Positions 34,008 to 42,704 of a stretch of 64,000 nt of DNA are shown here, piece after piece; the first letter of the stretch is position 1, and each line of letters begins with the position of its first letter. The position numbers and the translations under genes were made by a program. A model generated the notes under the pieces. That model was not told where the DNA came from and did not search any database. It saw only the letters and a list, made by a program, of their open reading frames with translations. The stretch is from Harmothoe impar (Eukaryota; Annelida; Polychaeta; Phyllodocida; Polynoidae): positions 42,300,675 through 42,364,674 of the forward strand of contig OX381705.1 of the NCBI GenBank assembly GCA_947462335.1, written 5' to 3'.

Positions 34008-34076
34008 ATCTGATTCGAACCCTTGACCTTCCAGGTTAGAGTTCCAAGCCCTAACCACTGGACTATCTCGGCCTAT
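34008..34076 (-). repeat. tRNA-like sequence with good A and B boxes
   Basis: On the minus strand, GGCCGAGATAGTCCAGTGG gives a good A box (TAGTCCAGTGG) and GTCAAGGGTTCGAATCAG a near-consensus B box. The acceptor ends do not pair convincingly. It is a tRNA-derived SINE head or a tRNA pseudogene inside the AACGTT element. Confidence 0.5.
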
Positions 34077-34384
34077 ATGAATGGGAACTTTCAATTTAAT
34101 TCAAATCTGTTTATTCATCCAGGTAAAGTATGGTCTGGTAGACCATGCTGTAACAACATCAATGTATAGCAGATGGATAATTTGGACCTTTAGCAACCAT
34201 GTACCCAGTAAACACACATACACTATTCAAACGTAATTTCAGTACGTAATATAACGTCCAAATGTAAGGGTTGCTTTACGTTATTGGAAATGAAAAAAAG
34301 GATGGCTGGTTGCAGGATTCGAAACCACATGATAACAGTTACATTTTTATCTAAAAGTGTTAAACCATTCTGCATTCTTCTTTG

Positions 34385-34467
34385 CAAATGCTGCCAGCTC
34401 TTAGCACTAGCAGGGAACCCCTGACCATCGGATTTGAAGTCAACTGCTCTACCATGAGGCCACGGAG
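34385..34467 (-). repeat. tRNA-like sequence (decayed)
   Basis: The minus strand reads GTGGCCTCATGGTAGAGCAG followed by TTGACTTCAAATCC and GGTCAGGGGTTCCCTGC. D-arm, anticodon-like and T-arm landmarks are in tRNA order, but mismatched stems argue against function. Confidence 0.4.
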
Positions 34468-34901
34468 CAAACATACCAGTTTGGGGTAATAGAATGTACT
34501 TGTCAGCTAAGGCTATACACACATCCATTAGGTAGTATACTATATGTAGTGTACATTCATAGATTCGAAGTCCAGCTTGTATTAGTAACATAGATCTTCA
34601 TAGTTGCCATTGCCACCAATCCATGTATATTGGCCTACTGTTACTTTACGTTTACAGTCCCGAGAGTAGGGACCTTCAGCAACCAAGTAAAAGCTCACTA
34701 AACGCAGAGCATGAGCTATGTTGGGTTTGCTTAAGGTGCCTTGTTACTGTACGTTTACAGTCGCGGGGTCTACTTATAGATCTATAGCTACACTGATGTT
34801 ACAACTGTTGCTGTAGGGATCAAGTTGAATCATGTTGGCGTTTACCATGTTTACCGCAGCAATTACCTCTGTAATTAGGCAATAGCTCTGTGACAAATAT
34901 T

Positions 34902-35012
34902 AGGGACCTTTAGCAACCAGGTAAAAGCTCATAAAAATGCAGACGTAGCAGTGCTGAAGGCATAGGATACGTCTGCGTTTAATGAGCTACGTCGGGTTTG
35001 CTAAAGGTCCCT
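34902..35012. mobile_element. 111-bp MITE with AGGGACCTTTAGCAA termini
   Basis: AGGGACCTTTAGCAACC at the left and GGTTTGCTAAAGGTCCCT at the right are inverted repeats flanked by TA. Inner arms GCAGACGTA and TACGTCTGC also pair. A related pair (GTAGGGACCTTCAGCAACCA near 34670, and 34186) marks an older copy nearby. No coding capacity. Confidence 0.75.
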
Positions 35013-35087
35013 ATTATATACAGAGCTTTTACGTGGTTGCAGAAGAGGATATTATTACGCCCATTTCATGTGGATCATGCACACAAG

Positions 35088-35160
35088 CCTGGTTAGCTCA
35101 GTAGCTAGAGCCGTGGTCTTAATATCCAAGGGTCTGGGGTTCCCTTCTCAGTGCTGGCAA
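35088..35160 (+). repeat. tRNA-like sequence (decayed)
   Basis: GCCTGGTTAGCTCAGTAGC has tRNA D-arm features (TTAGCTCAGT) and GGGTCTGGGGTTCCC a T-arm-like stretch, with GTGGTCTTAATATCCAAGGG between. The B box is degenerate and the acceptor stem imperfect; probably a tRNA-derived repeat. Confidence 0.4.
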
Positions 35161-35533
35161 TGTTTCTGTGCATCTACGTAAGGACAGAACATAAGTAAAA
35201 GACGGAAGTCTTTAAAGTAGAACTAGTAAGATTTTATTGACATTTTCAAAAAAGGAAATGGCTAGAATTATATTGGCATAAAACTAAACGTTTTTCCATA
35301 ATATTCGTCAAGCTTTCATTCATTTAGGTTAGGTTAGATTTACGTAAATTACGTATATAAACCTGAAAATGACGTTTACATCACGTTTATATACGTTATT
35401 CAACGTTCATTCAGGTTCAATAACGTAAAAGAACCCTTACATTTGGACGTTTACTTAACGTAGTAAAGTTACGTAATTCAGACATGGGAATGACGTCCAT
35501 TGAACGTTCATGAACGTAAGTGTGTTTACTGGG

Positions 35534-36618
35534 CAGGGACCATTGCTGGCTGGGCTTAGTCCCAGGGGTTTATTCATTTGGAGGCATGATTACCAGGGGG
35601 TAATCATGCCTCCAAACGGTCTTCCTGTGGCTGCAAACTAGGAAAATCTTAAATAGATCTGGCCAATTGGTGTATGAGTTTCATGTCTAGGGTAGACTGC
35701 CCATGAGATGACCAATTTAGCCTGCATACTCTGCGACCTAGACTTTGAGGAGGTATCTTTTATGGAAAGAAATGTTATTTTCCACTATCATGGTCTCATT
35801 CTATTCCAGAGATATGTGAGATTGTGATGAATTAGATTTGATTATTGATTTAGACAATGTATTCTTTGAATGATCTTGTTGAAAATCTTAGACCTGTTCT
35901 GGTAGATGTGGTACCATGAGCTAACCACCCTGTACCATGACCCAAACAGTCATACAAGAGTCAAGATGTAGAGCACTGTCCAATAGCAGTGCATAGTTAC
36001 CTTCAACCTGGCTAGCTCAGGCAGTTTGTCATTCACCTGAGGACTATAGTGTTGCAGGTATGAACCCTGGTTCTACTGGGTCGTTAGATGCTTTTGTTTG
36101 AAACACAATATAATGAATTAACCCTTTGTGGGCGAGCATCACCTATAGTTGATGCTATGGCTGGGCGAGCATTGACTATAGTTGATGCCATGGCAGGGCG
36201 AGCATCGACTATAGTCATCATAACTCTATGGGATTTAGCATAGGCTCATCCTTAGGGGAAACTCCTGCAAAAAGTCTCGCCCTCCCAGCTAAGAGTATCA
36301 ATTTTTGGCCGCCCTCAAAGGGTTAAAAGAGAAACTTCACCCCTCCCATTGCAAAATAATGAATTATGTTTAATTTCCATCATTATTGTAACATGAGATA
36401 AATCTTGGTTATCTACATGCTCAGAGCGTATTGGCAGACATGACTGACAGCATATGACTCAGTAGTTGCCTCATGGTCATGTGGTGGTTTTCTTACGGTA
36501 CCACTGTACTGTTCACCATAATTTGGTAAAAAATGGCATTAACATTTATAAATTTATAACAATGAAAATCACATCATGTGTGGGATAGTCTACTTGTCAT
36601 GAAATAATGCTATGTTAG
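35534..36618. other. Repeat-derived intergenic DNA before the LTR element
   Basis: It contains a small inverted repeat around 35572-35620 (AGGCATGATTACC / GGTAATCATGCCT). A tandem motif GGGCGAGCATCGACTATAGT occurs three times near 36130-36220. Another tRNA-like stretch (CTGGCTAGCTCAGGCAG) is near 36009. No gene supported. Confidence 0.45.
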
Positions 36619-37398
36619 TGTAGTGGGTCGACGCTATACTATTTCTATAGAACCAGTTTGGGTTATATTGGGTATGTGTGTTGCCGTGTATCCGGGCCGC
36701 GCTCCTGTCTGGTGCCGGGTGTATAGTTACATAAGTCTACACCTGAGGATTGAGAGAGCGCGGCCTGGTTATGTGCATTGAGCTGTGACCGCCACGTGTC
36801 ACCCAACATATCTCAGGTACCGTGTCGGCCCGGATGCACCGGTGCGTGGTTACCCGGAGTTCCTCGGGAACTCAAGTGTTTATGAGTAATGGAGAGAGTT
36901 ACATAAGGATCAGTACATAAGACCTGTGGTTCTGCTAATCGAGGACCCAGTCTTGCTGTGCACTTCGGCCAGCTCGACTGCTCCACAACAGAGCTTCCCC
37001 GAACTCTGTTGTACCTTTTGGCCTAGTCCTGTCGCTGCTTCCAACTTGGTCACCCTGCGTCTCTCTCTCTGTTCTACCCTCTGGGGGAACTAGAGGAGAT
37101 AGACGCACTGGTGGACAACTCCGGACACAGAACTCCTTCCGCGGAGTCTGGTCCAAGTGGAGTTAACCATGATGGAAGAGAGCCTTGGAACTCGGGAATT
37201 ATGTACTAGACCATGAGCGTATACCTCTTGTATGTTCACATGACCACTGGTGTTCAGAAGCCTATTTGATTGTTACTATCCGTCTGTATGATTACGAGCC
37301 GTATGTCAAAATGAATAAAGTGTAATTTCTGAACAACCTATTTTCGAATCTGGAGTTTTTCATAGCCGATGCCTATCTTAGAATAGCCAACAGCTACA
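36619..37398 (+). repeat. 5' long terminal repeat
   Basis: It begins TGTAGTGGGTCGACG and ends CAACAGCTACA, so it has TG...CA ends. An AATAAA signal is at 37314-37319, 79 bases before the end. It matches the 3' LTR except for about three substitutions (for example CACCCAACA versus CACCCGACA) and one A indel in TACCTTTTGG. Reading frames inside the LTR are not genes. Confidence 0.93.
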
Positions 37399-37412
37399 CT
37401 GGTGCCGTGACC
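37399..37412 (+). promoter_or_regulatory. Primer-binding site candidate
   Basis: TGGTGCCGTGACC begins one base after the 5' LTR, and TGG is what complements the CCA end of a tRNA primer. I do not assign the tRNA species. Confidence 0.6.
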
Positions 37413-37471
37413 ACTTTGGGTAAGTATTGATTTACATTGATTTTCTTTGAAATTGAGAGGTAAGCTCTTAC

Positions 37472-39202
37472 ATGTTTGAACCAGAATTGGTAGGTTTCAA
37501 GGATAGTTATTACAGGTTGCTTTTGTGTGGTGAAGAGATGTCGGATACAGAGGTACCTCCCCCGTCGGTTACAAACCAAGGGGAGGGTATGCGCCCTAGG
37601 TTACGATCTAGGGTGAGGTTTAATGCTAGGCAGAAGGTACATACGTTCAATCAGAATAGGGAAATTGGACATGGAGGGGAGGATGAAGCCCACGAGGTGA
37701 GATCTGAGGATTCACAAGGGGACCCCCCAGCGAAACGTCCAGCTCTAGAACCAGATAGGGGTATGGAGGGACCTGTCCAGGTAGGGGACACATCACGGGA
37801 GGATGTGACGCTTGGACAGGTGACCATGGAAGATGCTGGAGAAGATAGCGACTCTAGTATACCTAGTCTTGAGGGTGCGGTAGATGTACCAGTGACATGG
37901 GAACGTAGACCAGTGCCCACTGTAGAGACAGTGGAAAGGACTAGGATAGTAGTCCAGGGTAGTCAGGATGGGGTTGAGGCTGTCAAAGGGGACGACCTGG
38001 AGAAAACTCCGGAAGAAGGAAAAGAGACAGCTGTGGCAATCTCCAAGGGGGATAAGCTGTTTCCGGATCCTTTTAGGTTGACGATACCTGGTTTAGAGGT
38101 TCCGCCTTATGGACCCAGGGAGAGGTTGAGCCTGGATGACATAAGGACGCTCAGATTAAGGAATGAGCATGATCACATGAAGGAAGGGATAAGGATAGAG
38201 GAGGAATCCCTGAGAAAGTTGAAGGAAGAGAGGGAGGCTTTCGAAAAGAGTTTTTTGGCGAAAAGGTCAGGAAATATTGGGGAACATGCAGCTCAGATAA
38301 AACATCTGGAACAGATCTCTGTCAATGTGGGTCTACTTGAAGGTACTGAAGTCAGACTGAAGTCTGAAACAGAAAAGCTAGTGGTACGGAATAAGGAAAT
38401 TAGTTCTGAGATTCTAGCAAGGCAGTTACAAGTAGCTGAATATGATGAGTTGCTGAAGAAGCAAAATAGTAAGCTGGGAGAGCTAGAGATGCTAGCTCAA
38501 CAAGCTGAAGACCACATGGTGAACAAACTAGAACCTGAAGGAGTGAAGGCAGATGGGGACCCGGTCGGAAAGGCACAGGAGGTATCTAGAGATAAGACCT
38601 TTGTAACTGCCGACGAGCCCTCAGTATTTGTCGTCAATGCAGCGGAGGAGGTAGAAAAACCACCTGCCACTGAGGATCTAGATAGTTCCATGGTGATACA
38701 TACAGCAGATATGTTATCCAGTGTGAGTGGACACTCATCTATGCAGGGCAATAAGTTTGACAAGAATGAGGAGTTCATGTTGGAACTTTGTGGTAGAGTG
38801 GAGAAGCTGTTTCAAGAGAAGTTAGATTGCTTTCTTGAAGAAACAGAATCAGTGAGCGTAGAAAATGACACTAAGAGAGGAAGAGGGGATGTTCCAGTAG
38901 CTCAGGCTACAGGACATAAGGCTCCTGTGGGAACAGTTAATGCTGCTCCAGCTCCCGGTGCTCATTCTACTCCAGCTCCAGGAGCAGGGCAGGTTCATAC
39001 AGTTCCGGTAAATGTGTCTACAGTGGGTAGACCAGGTTTGCCAAGGGGGGCAAACATGAATGCTCGGCCGCCAGGTCAAGGGAATCTGGCTGGGCCTAAC
39101 ACCTCCTATGGGGGGTGGGGCAATGTGGGACGGATAACTGTTATGGGAACGCGAGGCCTATGTTCAATATACCACCTCCCCCATTACCTGGCAGTCATAT
39201 AA
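37472..39202 (+). CDS. gag: Gag N-terminal frame, coiled coil and proline-rich linker
   Basis: The 576-codon frame begins shortly after the 5' LTR; the ATG at 37472 or the one at 37538 (MSDTEVPPPS) could start it. The central part (about residues 215-350) is a long charged, heptad-rich coiled coil (RLRNEHDHMKEGIRIEEESL). The end is Ala/Pro-rich (AAPAPGAHSTPAPGAG). It runs into the next frame (39115-40362) across a six-G run at 39110-39115, and the capsid and zinc-knuckle parts are in that -1 frame. So the two frames are probably one Gag, separated either by a one-base indel or by frameshifting. Confidence 0.7.
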   Translation: MFEPELVGFKDSYYRLLLCGEEMSDTEVPPPSVTNQGEGMRPRLRSRVRFNARQKVHTFNQNREIGHGGEDEAHEVRSEDSQGDPPAKRPALEPDRGMEGPVQVGDTSREDVTLGQVTMEDAGEDSDSSIPSLEGAVDVPVTWERRPVPTVETVERTRIVVQGSQDGVEAVKGDDLEKTPEEGKETAVAISKGDKLFPDPFRLTIPGLEVPPYGPRERLSLDDIRTLRLRNEHDHMKEGIRIEEESLRKLKEEREAFEKSFLAKRSGNIGEHAAQIKHLEQISVNVGLLEGTEVRLKSETEKLVVRNKEISSEILARQLQVAEYDELLKKQNSKLGELEMLAQQAEDHMVNKLEPEGVKADGDPVGKAQEVSRDKTFVTADEPSVFVVNAAEEVEKPPATEDLDSSMVIHTADMLSSVSGHSSMQGNKFDKNEEFMLELCGRVEKLFQEKLDCFLEETESVSVENDTKRGRGDVPVAQATGHKAPVGTVNAAPAPGAHSTPAPGAGQVHTVPVNVSTVGRPGLPRGANMNARPPGQGNLAGPNTSYGGWGNVGRITVMGTRGLCSIYHLPHYLAVI

Positions 39203-40362
39203 CTCCAGGGAGCATGTATACACCAAGGACCGGGGGTGCTGATCAGAGAGGGACGCCTTATCAACATAGGGGAAATATGTCGATGGAGGATGAGGCAGTG
39301 TTCCAAAGCAATCCAGCAATTAGAAGATTGGGGATTGATGCAGTACCGAATGACGTGGGGAACTCTAGAGCGGTGGATTATGCTTTGAGTCAGGCTGACA
39401 TACCGTTGAGAACGGGGATGACGGCTGTGAAGAAGCAGGCTATCAAGATGAAGCAGTATGATGGCTCAGTTCCATGGAGGAAATGGTTCACACGATTTTC
39501 AGCAGATATGCGACATAATGGCTGGGAAGGGGATGAGTGCCTTGCAGCTTTGTCGTGGTGTCTGCGGGATGGTCCTGGTGATCCCGCCCTAACGAGCTTT
39601 GAATTAAGCGGGGGTAGAACGTACAAGGGATTGGTGGAAACAGCTTCTTGGGCTTTGGGTTCCACATCCGGTGCGGATCCCGCATCTGAACTGGAGGCAA
39701 GGGTTCAGAAGCTCGGTGAAGGACACCGACAGTTTGGAATGGCTCTCCGAGTGCTGGCAGCGGAAGCATTTGAATCTATGAGTCCGAGTGATCCATGGCT
39801 GGTGAGGAAGTTGTCCAGCTTGTATATAGATGGACTGAGGGATGAAAGATTATCAACCGAGATTGCTTCGCAGTGGAAGACCACTATGTCGCTGGCAGAC
39901 ATCTTCAAGCTCACAGAGGATGCTCTAAGGAAGAGGAAGTTATTGAAAACTGTGGAGGCAGCTCCTGTAGCTGGAATTGAGATACCTGAAGCAGGGGGTG
40001 ATCTAGCTACAGAGGGTGTGCAGGAGGTGGCAGCTATAGATCCTAAATGGGGAGAACGTCGTACTTTGTATAAAAGACGAAAGGTTCCAGGATCGGACGC
40101 TCCAGCGCCAGAGGAGGGTGCATTGAAAACCATGATCGGAAAAGTCATGGATGAGCGTAGTAAAGCTGAGAAGGCTGAAAAGGTCGCAACTCGTGGTCGC
40201 GGTAAGGGGAAACCCAACAATGACACGAAATGTTACAATTGTGGGAAGAAGGGTCACTTTGCAAGGACATGTTGGTCCAAGGATACTAGGAATGTATCAT
40301 CGGTCGAGAAACAAAAAGATGGACCCTCTTCTGACCAAAGCCCACCGCCGACGGAAAACTAG
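39115..40362 (+). CDS. gag: Gag capsid and nucleocapsid frame
   Basis: The frame lacks a proper ATG at its beginning, consistent with continuation from the upstream Gag frame. It contains a capsid-like segment (KQYDGSVPWRKWFTRFSADM, then NGWEGDECLAALSWCLR) typical of Ty3/gypsy Gag. One CCHC zinc knuckle, CYNCGKKGHFARTC (Cx2Cx4Hx4C), is at about 40231-40272. It ends at TAG 40360-40362, immediately after a slippery-like heptamer and before a stem-loop, with pol in the -1 frame. Confidence 0.85.
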   Translation: MGQCGTDNCYGNARPMFNIPPPPLPGSHITPGSMYTPRTGGADQRGTPYQHRGNMSMEDEAVFQSNPAIRRLGIDAVPNDVGNSRAVDYALSQADIPLRTGMTAVKKQAIKMKQYDGSVPWRKWFTRFSADMRHNGWEGDECLAALSWCLRDGPGDPALTSFELSGGRTYKGLVETASWALGSTSGADPASELEARVQKLGEGHRQFGMALRVLAAEAFESMSPSDPWLVRKLSSLYIDGLRDERLSTEIASQWKTTMSLADIFKLTEDALRKRKLLKTVEAAPVAGIEIPEAGGDLATEGVQEVAAIDPKWGERRTLYKRRKVPGSDAPAPEEGALKTMIGKVMDERSKAEKAEKVATRGRGKGKPNNDTKCYNCGKKGHFARTCWSKDTRNVSSVEKQKDGPSSDQSPPPTEN

Positions 40363-42704
40363 TAGGGGTTGTTGTCGATGACAAGATAACAACCCTGCCT
40401 GTGATTGTCAAAGGTACTGTCGAAGGAAGATCGAAAGATTCCATTTCATTGGAGCCACTGGGGTTAGCCGCACCTGAGTCTGATCCGCCAGGTGGAGATG
40501 GGCCCCAGGGAACGGACGAGAGGGGTGTTGAAGATTTAGCTCATCTGGACACCGTCCGTAGAATTGAGTTGGCGGAAGAAGTAGAAAGGTTTTGTGCTTC
40601 GCGACTCAAACCCAATGATCCTATAGTTAAGTTTCTCAACTCGAGGGGATATGACTTGGGCGGTGACACTGGAATCCAGAGATTTGCCTTAAAACCTTCC
40701 CCTTTACAAGGGAAGAGATGGTATTTGCCTGTGCAGATTCAGGGTTGCTTGGGGGAATTTCTGATCGATACTGGAGCTAGCCACTCCATGATGGGTCATC
40801 ATTTCTTCAAGAAACTGGCAGGTCTGCCGACTAGCCCTGTGGGGCCGGGGTCGGTCAGAAGTGCTGATGGATCTCATATGCGGACACATGGCAGACAGGT
40901 GATACCCTATTGGGTGAATCAACATTCATTTGTTGTTTCAACAACTGTAGCTGAACTGACGGATGAGGGAATCTTGGGAATGGATTTTTGTTCTCTGTAT
41001 GGGGCTGTATTGGATAGTGTGACAGGGGAGCTCACTTTTCGATATCCACAAGAGATGAAGGTCCAGTGTGTGCTCCGCCTGATTTCAGGCGTCTCATCTG
41101 TCTCTCAGACAGTCCGAATTCCTCCCCGCCATGTATGCAATGTAGTTGTATACTGCCGGGATATGGAATTTGACCGCATGGGGGTGGTGGAACCTAATCA
41201 GGAGCATTTGAGTAAGCTAGGGTTGGTTTCCACCAGTGCCCTGGTGCAGAGTTCAAGACGAACAGTAGTGCCAGTCAGTAATATGACTTTTCAGGATGTG
41301 TACCTGGAAAAGGGGACGACCTTTGGGGACGTAACATATGCTGATGTGGTAGGAAGAGCTGACTCACCGGAGGTAGAGTTAGCAGCAAGAAGAGCAGTGG
41401 AGTTGGGAGCTTTGGATCCATCTGCTATGCCAGTGGTGATGCAAGACACTGGAGAGCAGGATAGGAAGGAAGGCTATGGATTACCACTGCGTCTTTTACC
41501 ATTAGTGACAGATAGCCACCTGGAGAAGGAAGAGGACAAAGGGAGTCTGGCTCAATTGTTGTGTGAGAATGCAGACTTGTTCTCTGCTCCAGGAGAGCAG
41601 TTGGGTAGAACCGACCGAGTAACTCATCGGATAGACACCGGTTCTAGCCCGCCGTTACGCTTGCCCTACCAGCGTCTACCTTTGTCTAAGAAACAGGCAT
41701 TGGAGGATGAGGTGGACAAGATGTTAGGGGAAGGGATAATAAGGCCTTCTGATAGTCCATGGGCTAGTCCAGTGGTAATGGTTACCAAAAAGGATGGCAC
41801 CTGTCGGTTCTGTATAGATTACAGAAGACTGAATGGGATTACAAGGAAGAATGCCTATCCCTTGCCGCGCATTGATGAAAGTCTAGATTCCTTGGGTGGC
41901 AATCACTGGTTTAGTACCTTAGATCTGCAGTCAGGATACTGGCAGATTGGAATGCACCCAGAGGATAAGGAAAAGACAGCGTTCACAACCCATAGGGGGT
42001 TGTTTGAGTTCAATGTGATGCCATTTGGCTTGTGTAACGCTCCGGCTACGTTCGAGAATATGATGGAAACAATGCTGAGAGGCTTGTTGTGGAAAAACTG
42101 TCTGGTATATCTGGACGACATCATAGTTTTCGGGAAAACTCGGGAAGAGTGTCTATCGAATTTGACCATGGTGATGGATCGACTGAGATTCTATAACCTG
42201 AGACTGAAAGCTAAGAAATGCAAGTTCTTCAGGCGATCAGTGGAATATCTGGGCCGAATAGTAAGTGGCACAGGTATTTCGGCGGATCCAGGGAAATTGG
42301 AGGCAGTAGCGAGTTGGGCAACGCCAAAAGATCAGAAGGAAGTAAGATCGTTTTTGGGTTTTTGCTCGTACTACCGTGATTTCATTCCCGGATTTGCTGA
42401 GGTGTCGGCTCCCTTGCAGGGGCTAGTAGTAGGCAAGAGGAAAGGAATGTTGAAGCTACCACTGTTTATTTGGACGGAACTAGCTGAGCAGGCTTTTCAG
42501 AAGCTGAAGGAGTTATTTACGGTAACTCCTGTATTGAGCTATCCTACTGAGGGTGATCAGTTCATCCTGGACACCGATGCTAGTAACGACAGTATAGGCG
42601 CTGTCTTGTCCCAGGTGCAGGATGGGAAGGAGGTGCCCTTAGCATTTGCTAGCAACAGCTTGAGTAAGACTCAACGCAATTATTGTACCACCAAGCGAGA
42701 GTAG
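40335..42704 (+). CDS. pol: Pol: protease, reverse transcriptase, start of RNase H
   Basis: Open from 40335, with no ATG, as expected for a frameshift-expressed Pol. The retropepsin active site FLIDTGASHSMM is near 40762-40796. Reverse transcriptase covers about 41640-42290, with LPYQRLPLSKKQALEDEV, KKDGTCRFCIDYRRLN, FSTLDLQSGYWQI and the catalytic YLDD near 42106-42117. RNase H begins with FILDTDASNDSIGAVLSQ near 42560. The frame stops at 42702-42704 just after CTTKRE, where related elements continue with a hydrophobic AVV stretch. The sequence picks up that stretch in another frame, so a small deletion (about ten bases) has broken pol. Confidence 0.92.
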   Translation, partial: PKPTADGKLVGVVVDDKITTLPVIVKGTVEGRSKDSISLEPLGLAAPESDPPGGDGPQGTDERGVEDLAHLDTVRRIELAEEVERFCASRLKPNDPIVKFLNSRGYDLGGDTGIQRFALKPSPLQGKRWYLPVQIQGCLGEFLIDTGASHSMMGHHFFKKLAGLPTSPVGPGSVRSADGSHMRTHGRQVIPYWVNQHSFVVSTTVAELTDEGILGMDFCSLYGAVLDSVTGELTFRYPQEMKVQCVLRLISGVSSVSQTVRIPPRHVCNVVVYCRDMEFDRMGVVEPNQEHLSKLGLVSTSALVQSSRRTVVPVSNMTFQDVYLEKGTTFGDVTYADVVGRADSPEVELAARRAVELGALDPSAMPVVMQDTGEQDRKEGYGLPLRLLPLVTDSHLEKEEDKGSLAQLLCENADLFSAPGEQLGRTDRVTHRIDTGSSPPLRLPYQRLPLSKKQALEDEVDKMLGEGIIRPSDSPWASPVVMVTKKDGTCRFCIDYRRLNGITRKNAYPLPRIDESLDSLGGNHWFSTLDLQSGYWQIGMHPEDKEKTAFTTHRGLFEFNVMPFGLCNAPATFENMMETMLRGLLWKNCLVYLDDIIVFGKTREECLSNLTMVMDRLRFYNLRLKAKKCKFFRRSVEYLGRIVSGTGISADPGKLEAVASWATPKDQKEVRSFLGFCSYYRDFIPGFAEVSAPLQGLVVGKRKGMLKLPLFIWTELAEQAFQKLKELFTVTPVLSYPTEGDQFILDTDASNDSIGAVLSQVQDGKEVPLAFASNSLSKTQRNYCTTKRE
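40353..40395 (+). promoter_or_regulatory. Candidate -1 ribosomal frameshift signal at the gag-pol junction
   Basis: In the gag frame the codons are ACG GAA AAC TAG. The heptamer GGAAAAC (40353-40359) allows a -1 shift into pol, whose frame is open upstream to 40335. Six bases later an 8-bp perfect stem GGGTTGTT (40366-40373) pairs with AACAACCC (40388-40395) around a 14-base loop. The heptamer departs from the strict X XXY YYZ rule at one position (GGA instead of GGG). Confidence 0.55.

Larger units (their letters stand above)
33552..35533. mobile_element. AACGTT-rich element with CCCAGTAAACA termini, composite
   Basis: The left terminus CCCAGTAAACACA and right terminus TGTGTTTACTGGG are inverted repeats followed by CGTAATTTCAGTACGTAAT and CGTCCAAATGTAAGGG-type sequence. 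A second left terminus at 34204 repeats the same 80 bp, so this is one element inside another or a complete copy next to a partial one. AACGTTAT-type motifs are abundant at both ends. Decayed tRNA-like stretches and a small MITE lie inside. There is no coding frame. Confidence 0.7.

Noticed and set aside
34008..35160. Functional tRNA genes
   Set aside because: A and B box motifs are present, but acceptor and other stems do not pair well and each lies inside a repeat element.
36935..37156. 73-codon minus-strand frame, also seen as a longer frame at 53895-54389
   Set aside because: It lies wholly inside the LTRs and appears in both copies with different lengths because of a one-base indel; no domain support.
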